A stretch of DNA of 64,000 nt from positions 372,001 through 436,000 of the forward strand of contig NZ_CP062260.1 in the NCBI RefSeq assembly GCF_014863545.1, read 5' to 3'. Below, piece by piece: positions 50,347-59,154 of this stretch. Numbering within the stretch: position 1 is the first letter of the stretch; each line of letters opens with the position of its first letter. The translations under genes and the position numbers were made by a program. Source of the DNA: Paenibacillus sp. JNUCC32. GTDB lineage: Bacteria > Bacillota > Bacilli > Paenibacillales > Paenibacillaceae. The notes under the pieces are model-generated. The model had not been told where the DNA came from. It saw only the letters and a program-made list of their open reading frames with translations, and ran no database searches.

Positions 50347-50758
50347 TCGGTTAAAGATACAGAATAATTGTATTAAATGGATGTGCAACAGCTGTCAGTT
50401 TCATCAATTTCACATGTGAAAGGGGAGCCATATCCAATGGCCATGATGAAGAGGATCGTGTCAGGGCGGAGGTGCTTAGACCGCGAATGACCCTTGTCAT
50501 GCATCAGCCTGAAAAGACATGAAGCGTTGAACATGAAGCGAAGCTGATGGAGCAGAAACGGGATTTTGCCAATTAGAAGAGACAAAGGCTTTCAAAGACA
50601 TGAAGATGCCTTGACACAAGGAGACACTAGCTTCGAAGGATTAAAAAAGACAGATAAAAGCCTTAAAACCGGACGCCCCCTGAATAACGACGGCATATGG
50701 ATCCTCTAGAGCGCAGCGGCGGGGTGCTCGCAATTATTCATATCATGGGAGGTTAAGC

Positions 50759-52492
50759 ATGAACGGAACGATGAAGCGTTTTTTCACTTTGTTATTCATA
50801 TCCATCCTGATTATTTCGACGGTAACCGCTTGCAGCGGCAAGGCAAATGACAAGCCTGACAACACCGTAACCCAAGAGGAAGAAGTAGAGAAGAATGAGG
50901 TGACGTTCGAGGATATCAGCGGCGATATACGCGGAAATAAAGCACCGACGCAGGAGCAAATCGATGAGGTCAACGGCACGCTGAATGATACATACCTCGG
51001 AGATGTATTTGACGAAGTCATTCCAAGCGATTATTCCGCATATCCGGTCAAGGGCGATGTGGTGCTGGATGTTTGGATGCCTGCCAACTCCAACATCCCG
51101 GATATGAATAATCACTTGGTTCAGAAGCAGGTGGAGAAGCTCACCGGCATCAAAGTAAACTTCATTACGCCGCCGGTCGGACAGGAAGCCGATGCATTTA
51201 CCTTGATGATCTCCTCCGGCGAGCTGCCGGACATCATTATTGACCCGGGCCGTTATCCGGGAGGCTTCGAAGCAGGGGTCAACGATGGCGCTTACCTCGA
51301 TCTCACCGACCTGATGGAAAAGCACGCTCCGAATTATACGGCATGGCGGAACTCGGACGAAACGAGAAGAAAAACGACCGTGACCGACGACGGCAGGCTG
51401 CTGGGCTTCTACGGCATCGCGCCGTATTCCGAATGGACCTGGTTCGGCATGCTGATCAAGCAGGAGGCGCTGGATAAGACGGGACTTCCAGTCCCGAACA
51501 CGATAGACGAATGGTATGAGTTCCTGAAAAAAAGCAAAGAAGTCGGATATAAGGCGCCGCTGAATTACGGCTCGACGTACGGCCAAATTTTTACCGGCAT
51601 TATTAATGGCGCATATGGCGTCTGGGATTGGACCTTCGTGGACGAGAACGGCAAGGCTGCTTGGGGGCCTGCACAGCCGAAAGCCAAGGAATATCTCGCA
51701 ACGATGCAAAAGTGGAACAAGGAAGGCCTGCTGAATCGGGACTGGGCTACCGCCGATTTCAATCAACGGATGGCCAGCGCGATTTCCGACGATACGGCCG
51801 TGATGATGGATTCCCCGGATACAATGTGGAGTTATTGGAAAGTGCAGAACGACATTGATTTCGTGGGGGCGCTGAATCCGGTTCTGAATGAAGGAGACAA
51901 ATCCGCGACCACCTACAAAAACTTCAAAAGAACCGGAACCAGTGCAGCCATTACTACCCAGAGCAAAAATGTCGAAGCCGCTATGGCATGGCTGGATTTC
52001 AACTATTCCAAGAAAGGCTGGGAGCTGATCAACTTCGGGGAGTACGGCACCGTGCACTTGGTGGATGAGCAAGGAATGCCTTATTATCCGGAAAACAGTT
52101 ATATGTACAATGATCCGGACGGTCAGCCGGTAGACGTCACGCTTTGGAAATACCGCTGGCATAGTTGGCCGAATATCCGCGACGAGCACAATGCCAATCC
52201 GTTGATCACGGCGAAAGGCAGCTATTCCGGAGATATTCGCCAGGACTGGACGGAGAACATGGACACCAGCATGGCGATGCCGCCGATCACGTTTACGAAG
52301 GAAGAGGCCTCGCGCGAAGCCGAGCTTGGGAACCAGTTGTCCACGCTGCGCGGAGAATATTTCGCGAAGATCATCATGGGCGAATTGCCGGTCGATGCTT
52401 ACGATAAATTTTTGAAGGAAGCGCAAAGCATGGGGCTGGACGAATTTTTGAGTCTCCATCAGGCAGCCTTGGATCGGTATAACCAACGATAG
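50759..52492 (+). CDS. Large sugar ABC solute-binding lipoprotein (LplA-like)
   Basis: A 577-residue exported protein with a lipoprotein signal (lipobox VTAC, Cys25), then an acidic Glu-rich linker of about 50 residues and a family 1 solute-binding fold (GDVVLDVWMPANSNIPDMNN, KQVEKLTGIKVNFITPP, GELPDIIIDPGRYPGGFEAG). The length fits the LplA group that binds larger oligosaccharides. First gene of an operon with two permeases, two GH2 enzymes, an epimerase and a secreted GH43. RBS GGGAGGTTAAGC precedes ATG 50759. Expression is probably under CcpA through the site at 50309. Confidence 0.93.
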   Translation: MNGTMKRFFTLLFISILIISTVTACSGKANDKPDNTVTQEEEVEKNEVTFEDISGDIRGNKAPTQEQIDEVNGTLNDTYLGDVFDEVIPSDYSAYPVKGDVVLDVWMPANSNIPDMNNHLVQKQVEKLTGIKVNFITPPVGQEADAFTLMISSGELPDIIIDPGRYPGGFEAGVNDGAYLDLTDLMEKHAPNYTAWRNSDETRRKTTVTDDGRLLGFYGIAPYSEWTWFGMLIKQEALDKTGLPVPNTIDEWYEFLKKSKEVGYKAPLNYGSTYGQIFTGIINGAYGVWDWTFVDENGKAAWGPAQPKAKEYLATMQKWNKEGLLNRDWATADFNQRMASAISDDTAVMMDSPDTMWSYWKVQNDIDFVGALNPVLNEGDKSATTYKNFKRTGTSAAITTQSKNVEAAMAWLDFNYSKKGWELINFGEYGTVHLVDEQGMPYYPENSYMYNDPDGQPVDVTLWKYRWHSWPNIRDEHNANPLITAKGSYSGDIRQDWTENMDTSMAMPPITFTKEEASREAELGNQLSTLRGEYFAKIIMGELPVDAYDKFLKEAQSMGLDEFLSLHQAALDRYNQR

Positions 52493-52521
52493 TTTTCATA
52501 ATAAGAACAGGTGGTTGATTC

Positions 52522-53493
52522 ATGGAGATTTTACGAAAAAACAGGGGAATAGACCATGTCCGGACACCCTCGGAGCCTAAGAACACCAAGCGCTTGATTC
52601 AAAAGGACCTGAAAAAGAACTGGTTCGTTTATCTGATGGCCCTTCCCGTCGTGGCGTGGTTCTTGATCTTCTGCTACGGGCCGATGTGGGGCGTCATGAT
52701 CGCATTCAAGGATTTCAAGCCTTTGCTGGGCTTCGCGGACAGCGATTGGGTGGGCTTCAAGCATTTCATCGATTTTTTCTCAGGACCCTATTTTTGGAGG
52801 GTCGTCAAGAATACGCTCCTGCTGAATGTATGGGGAATCGTCTTTGGATTTACGGCACCGATCATCCTGGCCTTGCTGCTGAATGAAGTCCGTTCTTCCA
52901 AGTTCAAGCGGACCGTGCAAACCATCACGTACATGCCGCATTTTATTTCCCTGGTGGTCGTGTGCGGGATCATTCACATCTTTACGTCCAATGAGGGAGT
53001 CGTTACGCAGCTGCTTTCCTTCATAACGGGAAAAGACTATTCGTCCCTTCTCGGATACTCCAATTTGTTCCGGCCGATTTATACCTTTTCCGGAATCTGG
53101 CAGAGCATCGGCTGGGACAGCATCATTTACCTGGCTGCGATGAGCTCCATCGATCCTTCGTTATATGAAGCGGCCGATATCGACGGGGTCGGCAGGGTGA
53201 AAAAAATGTGGTACATTACGCTGCCTCAGATCAGCCCGGTCATCATCATACTGTTTATCTTTGCGATCGGCGGATTGATGGCTTCCGGCTACGAGAAAAT
53301 CATCCTGCTCTACAATCCTTTGATCTACGATACGGCGGATGTCATCGCTTCCTATGTTTACCGAAGGGGCTTGAGGGAAGCGAGCCTGAGTTATTCCACT
53401 GCCGTCGGCTTAGTAAGCTCCATCGTCAATTTCGGGCTGTTATGGATGACGAATACCATCGTGAAGCGCAGATCTGAATCCAGCTTATGGTAA
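52522..53493 (+). CDS. Sugar ABC transporter permease, LplB type
   Basis: A 323-residue membrane protein: cytoplasmic basic N terminus (about residues 1-35), six predicted helices, and the EAA loop (PSLYEAADIDGVGRVKKMWYI). It starts 29 nt after the binding-protein gene, RBS AACAGGTGG, and forms the heterodimeric channel with the next gene product. As for the other sugar importer in this window, no ATPase is encoded alongside, so a shared MsmX-type subunit is expected. Confidence 0.93.
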   Translation: MEILRKNRGIDHVRTPSEPKNTKRLIQKDLKKNWFVYLMALPVVAWFLIFCYGPMWGVMIAFKDFKPLLGFADSDWVGFKHFIDFFSGPYFWRVVKNTLLLNVWGIVFGFTAPIILALLLNEVRSSKFKRTVQTITYMPHFISLVVVCGIIHIFTSNEGVVTQLLSFITGKDYSSLLGYSNLFRPIYTFSGIWQSIGWDSIIYLAAMSSIDPSLYEAADIDGVGRVKKMWYITLPQISPVIIILFIFAIGGLMASGYEKIILLYNPLIYDTADVIASYVYRRGLREASLSYSTAVGLVSSIVNFGLLWMTNTIVKRRSESSLW

Positions 53494-53508
53494 GAGAGAG
53501 GGAAGGTT

Positions 53509-54444
53509 ATGGAGGAAATCAAGCAACTCAAAGTGAAACGAAGCAGGAAGTATAAAAGCATCGGGGACCGCGTATTCGACTTTACGAACTATACGCTGTT
53601 AACCGCTTTAACGTTGGTGTGCTTTTATCCCATATTGCATATCTTGTTCGCTTCCGTCAGCGATCCCGGCGCTTTGGTGGCTCATCGAGGGGTATTGTTC
53701 AAACCGCTGGGATTCACGCTCGACGGTTACAAGCTGGTGTTTAAGGACAACAGCCTGCTCAGGGGATACCTGAATACGATCATTTACGTTGGACTGGGCA
53801 CCTTGGTCAATATGGTCATGACGATATTGGGCGCTTACGTGCTGTCCAGGCGGGACTTGTATTTCAAGAATTACATCATGGTCATGATTACGATCACGAT
53901 GTTCTTTGGCGGAGGGCTGATTCCCTGGTTCCTGTTAATGAAGGACATCGGCTTATACAACAATTTGTGGGCCATGATTCTGCCGACCGCTTTAAGCACA
54001 TGGAACATCATCATTCTAAGGACCGGATTCCAATCGATTCCGAGAGAGCTGGAAGAAGCGGCACTGATCGACGGCGCAAGCCAGGCCAACATCCTGATCA
54101 CGGTGATCCTGCCGCTGTCGAAGGCGACGCTGGCCGTAATCTTCCTGTACTATTTGGTCGGCAATTGGAACTCCTGGTTTAACGCGATGGTCCTGCTGAA
54201 GGATAGGGAATTGTTCCCGTTACAGCTGTTAATGAAGGAAATCCTGGTCGCCAACGATTCAACGGCCACCACGATCGGCAGCGCGGGCGGGGTCGTCATT
54301 AACAGCGCCCAGAGCTCGACCGCGTTCCGGGAGCTGGTTAAATATTGCGCGATCGTGGTTTCGACGGTGCCTATATTGTTGGTGTATCCGTTCCTGCAAA
54401 AGTATTTCGTGAAAGGCGTTTATGTCGGTTCGATCAAAGGCTAG
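53509..54444 (+). CDS. Sugar ABC transporter permease, LplC/YtcP type
   Basis: A 311-residue membrane protein with six predicted segments, the LplC-type N-terminal block (TLVCFYPILHILFASVSDPG), EAA loop (ELEEAALIDGASQANILITV) and the characteristic end KYFVKGVYVGSIKG. Fifteen nt separate it from the LplB-type gene. Together with the binding protein it should import the glycan fragments processed by the GH2 enzymes encoded next. Confidence 0.93.
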   Translation: MEEIKQLKVKRSRKYKSIGDRVFDFTNYTLLTALTLVCFYPILHILFASVSDPGALVAHRGVLFKPLGFTLDGYKLVFKDNSLLRGYLNTIIYVGLGTLVNMVMTILGAYVLSRRDLYFKNYIMVMITITMFFGGGLIPWFLLMKDIGLYNNLWAMILPTALSTWNIIILRTGFQSIPRELEEAALIDGASQANILITVILPLSKATLAVIFLYYLVGNWNSWFNAMVLLKDRELFPLQLLMKEILVANDSTATTIGSAGGVVINSAQSSTAFRELVKYCAIVVSTVPILLVYPFLQKYFVKGVYVGSIKG

Positions 54445-54495
54445 GCGTTCAAACAAGCAGATAGAGAGACTGAATCATTAGGAGTGAGCAGCATC

Positions 54496-56274
54496 TTGAC
54501 GACAGAAGTTAGCAAGGCACAAACGGTTCGCAGCGAATATCCGAGGCCCCAGTTTCAGCGCAAAGAGTGGTTAACCCTCAATGGAGAATGGGATTTCAGT
54601 TTTGACGATGAAGCCATCGGCGAGGATGCAGGGTGGTATCATGCGGAAGCGCAGGCTTCCTTTACGAGGAAGATCAACGTTCCCTTTACGTTTCAAAGCA
54701 AGCTGAGCGGCATCGACGACCCTTCCTTTCATGATATCGTGTGGTACCGCAGAACGTTCGAAATTCCGCAGGACTGGAACGGAAAGAGGATCGTGCTTCA
54801 TTTCGGCGCCGTGGATTATTTGGCCAAAGTATGGGTAAACGGGCACTTGGTAGCCATGCATGAAGGCGGGCATACGCCATTCCAGGCCGACATTACGGCT
54901 TCGCTCGTGAAAGGAAGCAACACGCTCGTGCTGCGGGCGGAAGATTTCAGCCGCGACGTCACCCTGCCGCGAGGCAAACAATACTGGCTTGAGCACTCGG
55001 CAAGCATCTTCTACACCCGTACGACCGGCATCTGGCAAAGCGTGTGGTTGGAGCCGGTATCCCCGGTACACTTGGGCAAAACGATGATGACGCCCGATAT
55101 CGACCGCAACGAAATTCGCATCCGGACCTTCCTTGAAGGCTACAAGGCGACGGAGGATCTCAAGCTGCAGATCACCGTATCCTATCAGGGCGAGTGTGTT
55201 GCCGAAGATCAATATGCCATTCGCAGCGCGGAGCAGCTGCGGACCATCGGCCTCAGCGATTTTACGGACCATGGCCTGGGACGCCTGTGGAGTCCGGAGC
55301 ATCCGAATTTATATACCATCGAATTCCGCCTTGTTCAGGATGGAGACGTCGTTGACCAGGTATCCAGCTATTTCGGGATGCGGAAGGTATCGATCGAGAA
55401 CGGCAAACTGTGCCTGAACAATCGCCCGTATTTCCAGCGGCTGGTGCTGGATCAAGGTTATTTTCCCGAGGGAATCCTGACGGCGCCGTCGGATGAGGCT
55501 TTGAAGCGCGACGTGGAGCTGGCGAAGGAAATGGGATTCAACGGCGTGAGAAAGCACCAGAAAACGGAGGACCCCAGATTCCTGTACTGGTGCGACAAGC
55601 TCGGCCTGCTGTTATGGAGCGAGGCGGCCAACGCGTACGAATATTCCGAGTCGTATGTTCGCCGTTTCACGGCGGAATGGCAGGAGATCATCGAGCGGGA
55701 TTATAACCATCCCTGCATCATCACCTGGGTCCCGCTGAATGAAAGCTGGGGTGTTCCCAATGTGCAGATGGATAAGCGCCAGCAGCAGCATGGGCTCGCC
55801 ATGTACCATCTAACGAAGTCGTTAGACGATAGCAGACCGGTTGTATATAACGACGGATGGGAGCATATGACCACGGACTTGGTCACCATTCACGATTATG
55901 AGAGCCGCCAGGAAGTGCTGGAAGAACGGTATGCAACAGCCGCGTCCGCGGTGGAAGCCATGCCGGCGAACCGAAGAATATTCGTCGGCGGCGCTTCCTA
56001 TGACGGCCAACCCATTCTCGTATCGGAGTTTGGCGGCATAGCCTTCAAGAAGAGCGAATGGGAGGGCTGGGGGTATTCCGGAGCCGAGAACGAGGAGGAT
56101 TATCTGATCCGGCTCAAAGCCGTGGTGGATCCGATGTTCTCTTCCCCGGTGATCCAGGGATACTGCTACACGCAGCTGACGGACGTCGAGCAGGAAATCA
56201 ACGGCCTGCTTACGTATGACCGTAAGCCGAAGGCGCCGCTCGAAACCATTCGCAAAATCATGACGGGACAATAG
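54496..56274 (+). CDS. Glycoside hydrolase family 2 (beta-galactosidase/glucuronidase-like), first copy
   Basis: A 592-residue GH2 enzyme without signal peptide: N-terminal jelly-roll sugar-binding domain (YPRPQFQRKEWLTLNGEWDF), Ig-like sandwich domain, and a TIM barrel with acid/base Glu in WVPLNESWGVPN and nucleophile Glu in ILVSEFGGIAF. It lacks the extra C-terminal domains of LacZ, so it is a compact GH2. The released sugar could be beta-galactose, glucuronate, mannose or a furanose; sequence alone does not decide. Start TTG 54496 has AGGAG 11 nt upstream; GTG 54484 overlaps that RBS. A paralogue lies two genes downstream. Confidence 0.9.
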   Translation: MTTEVSKAQTVRSEYPRPQFQRKEWLTLNGEWDFSFDDEAIGEDAGWYHAEAQASFTRKINVPFTFQSKLSGIDDPSFHDIVWYRRTFEIPQDWNGKRIVLHFGAVDYLAKVWVNGHLVAMHEGGHTPFQADITASLVKGSNTLVLRAEDFSRDVTLPRGKQYWLEHSASIFYTRTTGIWQSVWLEPVSPVHLGKTMMTPDIDRNEIRIRTFLEGYKATEDLKLQITVSYQGECVAEDQYAIRSAEQLRTIGLSDFTDHGLGRLWSPEHPNLYTIEFRLVQDGDVVDQVSSYFGMRKVSIENGKLCLNNRPYFQRLVLDQGYFPEGILTAPSDEALKRDVELAKEMGFNGVRKHQKTEDPRFLYWCDKLGLLLWSEAANAYEYSESYVRRFTAEWQEIIERDYNHPCIITWVPLNESWGVPNVQMDKRQQQHGLAMYHLTKSLDDSRPVVYNDGWEHMTTDLVTIHDYESRQEVLEERYATAASAVEAMPANRRIFVGGASYDGQPILVSEFGGIAFKKSEWEGWGYSGAENEEDYLIRLKAVVDPMFSSPVIQGYCYTQLTDVEQEINGLLTYDRKPKAPLETIRKIMTGQ

Positions 56275-56286
56275 GAGGCACATAAA

Positions 56287-57291
56287 ATGGGCGGGACGAA
56301 TGCCTATGAAGGCGTATACCATAACGAGAAAGCCGTGTTTCTGCGGGCAGGAGCTTATGAAGCGGTCATGCTCCCGGATATCGGCGGTAATTTGATAGCG
56401 TTTCGGGACATCGAAAAGGGCTACCGGTTTCTGCATGAGCCGACGCCGGAGGAAATGCCGGCATTCAAAGCAAGGCCGATGATTCACGGCATTCCGGTAT
56501 TGTTTCCCCCGAACCGGTATCAAGATGGCCGGTTCCGGTGGAACGGCAAAATTCTTCAGCTTCCGGTCAATGAAGAGGCGACGGGACATCACCTGCATGG
56601 ATTTCTGTACAACATTCCATGGGAGGTGGACGAATACGGGCATACCGGGCAGGAAGCTTATGTGACCGTGTCCGTCCGCGTAGACGAACAGCATCCGATA
56701 TTCGAACACTTTCCGTTCCGGTTCCGCATTCAGCTTCGCTACGGCTTAAGCGATCAGGGATTGTCTCAGCGGGTATTGATCACCAATATGGGCACGGAAG
56801 CCATGCCGTGTTTGCTGGCGTTTCATACATCCGTTAACGCGCCGTTTGCCGAGGGGGGCGACGCCCGGGATTACCGCTTAAAGCTGACCGTCGGGAAGCG
56901 ATGGGAGCTGGATGGGCGAATGCTCCCCACTGGCTCCCATCAGGAACTGTCCGCGAATGAACGGGCCATGCAAGGCGCAGGCGTTTATCCGTTCTTCGAA
57001 AGCATGGACAATCACTATACCGCCGAGCCCCAGAACGGAAGGAACCGGATGGAGCTTACCGATGAGGCCGGGAAGGTCACTCTGGTTTATGACGTGGGCA
57101 CTTCCTACAAGCAATGGATGATCTGGAACAACCAAGCGACCGAGGGATTCTTTTGCCCTGAGCCGCAGATCAACCTGGTCAATGCCCCCAATATGGATAT
57201 GCCTTCCGAAGAAATCGGGTGCTTCAGTCTCGAGCCGAACGAAATCTGGGAAGAGACCAGCCGGCTGTACGTCAAGGAAAGCCGGGGCTAA
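56287..57291 (+). CDS. Aldose 1-epimerase-family protein
   Basis: A 334-residue galactose-mutarotase-fold protein: N-terminal block VMLPDIGGNLIAFRDIEKG, conserved HGIPVLFPPNRYQDGRF, GHHLHGFLYNIPW with the catalytic-type His, LAFHTSVNAPFA, and a C-terminal Glu region near CFSLEPNE. It interconverts alpha and beta anomers of the sugar freed by the GH2 enzymes. RBS AGGAGG precedes ATG 56287, 12 nt after the first GH2 gene, and the second GH2 gene follows after 33 nt. The family also includes epimerases acting on modified or phosphorylated sugars. Confidence 0.9.
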   Translation: MGGTNAYEGVYHNEKAVFLRAGAYEAVMLPDIGGNLIAFRDIEKGYRFLHEPTPEEMPAFKARPMIHGIPVLFPPNRYQDGRFRWNGKILQLPVNEEATGHHLHGFLYNIPWEVDEYGHTGQEAYVTVSVRVDEQHPIFEHFPFRFRIQLRYGLSDQGLSQRVLITNMGTEAMPCLLAFHTSVNAPFAEGGDARDYRLKLTVGKRWELDGRMLPTGSHQELSANERAMQGAGVYPFFESMDNHYTAEPQNGRNRMELTDEAGKVTLVYDVGTSYKQWMIWNNQATEGFFCPEPQINLVNAPNMDMPSEEIGCFSLEPNEIWEETSRLYVKESRG

Positions 57292-57324
57292 AGCCCAATT
57301 AAACATAATAAAAAGGAGTTCGAC

Positions 57325-59067
57325 ATGACTCAATTAACACTACCTCGTCCCGAATACCCTCGCCCGCAATGGGTAAGGCCGCAATGGATCAATCTGAACG
57401 GTTCATGGCAATTCGAAATCGACCATGGCCGGAGCGGGAAGGAGCGCGGACTCCATGAACCGGGACATGAGCTGTCCGGAACGATCACCGTTCCATTCTG
57501 TCCCGAAAGCAAGCTGTCCGGCGTTGAGTATAAGGATTTCATGGCAGCGGTCTGGTATAAGCGTGAGTTCGAGGTCCCCAAGGATTGGAATGGCAGAATT
57601 CTGCTTCACTTCGGGGCGGTGGATTATGAAACCGAAGTCTGGGTAAACGGAGTATCCGTAGGAACGCATCGCGGGGGATATACGCCTTTCAGTTTTGATA
57701 TCACATCGCATGTGAAGCCGGGCGAGAATATCGTTACCGTCTGCGCGGAAGACGATGTCCGTTCCGGACGCCAGCCGCGCGGAAAGCAAAGCGGACGCTT
57801 CTATTCGCATGGCTGCGATTACACCCGCACGACGGGGATTTGGCAAACGGTATGGCTGGAGCAAGTGCCGCAGGTTTATATGTCCGACATGAAGCTGGTG
57901 GGTGACCCGGATAATGGCTGTGCCCACCTCGAGATTAAAATCGACGGGAACGCAGCAGGCCATAAACTGACCGCATCCGCCTTGTATGAGGGGAATGCGG
58001 TAGGGAATGCAAGTGCTGTCGTATCCGGGCCGTCCGTCAAACTCACCATTCCACTGTCGGAGGTCCATTTGTGGGAAACGGGTCAGGCCAGGCTGTACGA
58101 TCTGGAATTATCACTGCAAGGAGATGGCCAGGCGAGCGATACTGTCCAATCATATTTCGGCCTCCGAACCGTCATGCTGGACGGCATGGCTTTCCGCATC
58201 AACGGCAAATCCGTATTTCAGCGCCTTGTGCTGGACCAAGGCTTCTATCCGGATGGAGTCTATACGGCTCCAAGCGATGAGGATCTCCGCAAAGACATCG
58301 AAATTTCCATGGGACTGGGCTTTAACGGCGCCAGGCTTCACGAGAAGATATTCGAACCGCGCTTTCTGTATTGGGCGGACCGGTTAGGGTATCTGGTATG
58401 GGGGGAACATGCGAATTGGGGGCTGGACATTACCACTTCCGAGGGATTGTCCCATTTCCTGCCGGAATGGCTCGACGGCATGGAACGCGATTTCAATCAT
58501 CCGGCCCTCATCGGCTGGTGCCCGTTCAACGAGACGTGGGACCGGGACGGCGCCAAGCAAAACAACGATGTGCTGCGCATTGTATACGAGGTCACGAAGA
58601 AAATGGACCCGACGCGCCCCGTGATTGATACGAGCGGCAACTTCCATGTGGTGACCGATATTTTCGATATCCACGATTATGACCAAAATCCCGAAACGTT
58701 CAAGCAGCGATATGAGCCGATGAAGAACGGTGGAGAGGTATACAACAGCTTCCCGAATCGGCAGCAGTATGGCGGCCAGCCTTATTTTATCAGCGAATAC
58801 GGAGGCATCTGGTGGAATCCGGATCAGAAAGACGAGAAGTCTTGGGGTTACGGCGACAGGCCGACATCCGAAGAAGCGTTTCTGGAGCGTTATGCGGGGT
58901 TAACGAACGTGCTGCTGGACCATCCCATGATGTTCGGGTTCTGTTATACCCAGCTGTACGACGTGGAGCAGGAAGTGAACGGGTTGTACACCTATGACAG
59001 ACGATCGAAATTCGATCCTGAAGTGATCCGCCGCATTAACGCCCGCAAAGCCGCGATAGAGGATTAA
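57325..59067 (+). CDS. Glycoside hydrolase family 2, second copy
   Basis: A 580-residue GH2 enzyme, no signal peptide, with the same three-domain layout as the gene at 54496: sugar-binding domain (YPRPQWVRPQWINLNGSWQF), sandwich domain, barrel with acid/base Glu in WCPFNETWDRDG and nucleophile Glu in YFISEYGGIWW. The two copies share most motifs but differ around the acid/base (NESWGVPN against NETWDRDG) and nucleophile (SEFGGIAF against SEYGGIWW), which suggests different linkages or sugars. RBS AAAAGGAG precedes ATG 57325. Cytoplasmic action on imported oligosaccharides is expected. Confidence 0.9.
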   Translation: MTQLTLPRPEYPRPQWVRPQWINLNGSWQFEIDHGRSGKERGLHEPGHELSGTITVPFCPESKLSGVEYKDFMAAVWYKREFEVPKDWNGRILLHFGAVDYETEVWVNGVSVGTHRGGYTPFSFDITSHVKPGENIVTVCAEDDVRSGRQPRGKQSGRFYSHGCDYTRTTGIWQTVWLEQVPQVYMSDMKLVGDPDNGCAHLEIKIDGNAAGHKLTASALYEGNAVGNASAVVSGPSVKLTIPLSEVHLWETGQARLYDLELSLQGDGQASDTVQSYFGLRTVMLDGMAFRINGKSVFQRLVLDQGFYPDGVYTAPSDEDLRKDIEISMGLGFNGARLHEKIFEPRFLYWADRLGYLVWGEHANWGLDITTSEGLSHFLPEWLDGMERDFNHPALIGWCPFNETWDRDGAKQNNDVLRIVYEVTKKMDPTRPVIDTSGNFHVVTDIFDIHDYDQNPETFKQRYEPMKNGGEVYNSFPNRQQYGGQPYFISEYGGIWWNPDQKDEKSWGYGDRPTSEEAFLERYAGLTNVLLDHPMMFGFCYTQLYDVEQEVNGLYTYDRRSKFDPEVIRRINARKAAIED

Positions 59068-59154
59068 GCGCCCATTATGACCGGTATCTTGAAGTAGGCT
59101 TGTACCATGTTTGGTGTATGATTGCACATTATCCGAAAGGAACGTGACGAAAGG

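Larger units (their letters stand above)
49980..50758. other. Long non-coding stretch with hairpins, cre/promoter and a ~400-nt leader
   Basis: About 780 bases without a credible gene. From left to right: a terminator-like hairpin (50092-50137), a stem-closed element (50144-50237), the cre/promoter (50309-50346), and about 400 nt of transcribed leader before the binding-protein gene. I do not recognise a known riboswitch in the leader. A polylinker-like CATATGGATCCTCTAGAG lies at 50694-50711. Confidence 0.7.

Noticed and set aside
50792..52486. 564-codon minus-strand frame opposite the binding-protein gene
   Set aside because: The plus-strand protein has a lipoprotein signal, family motifs and an RBS; the antisense frame has none.
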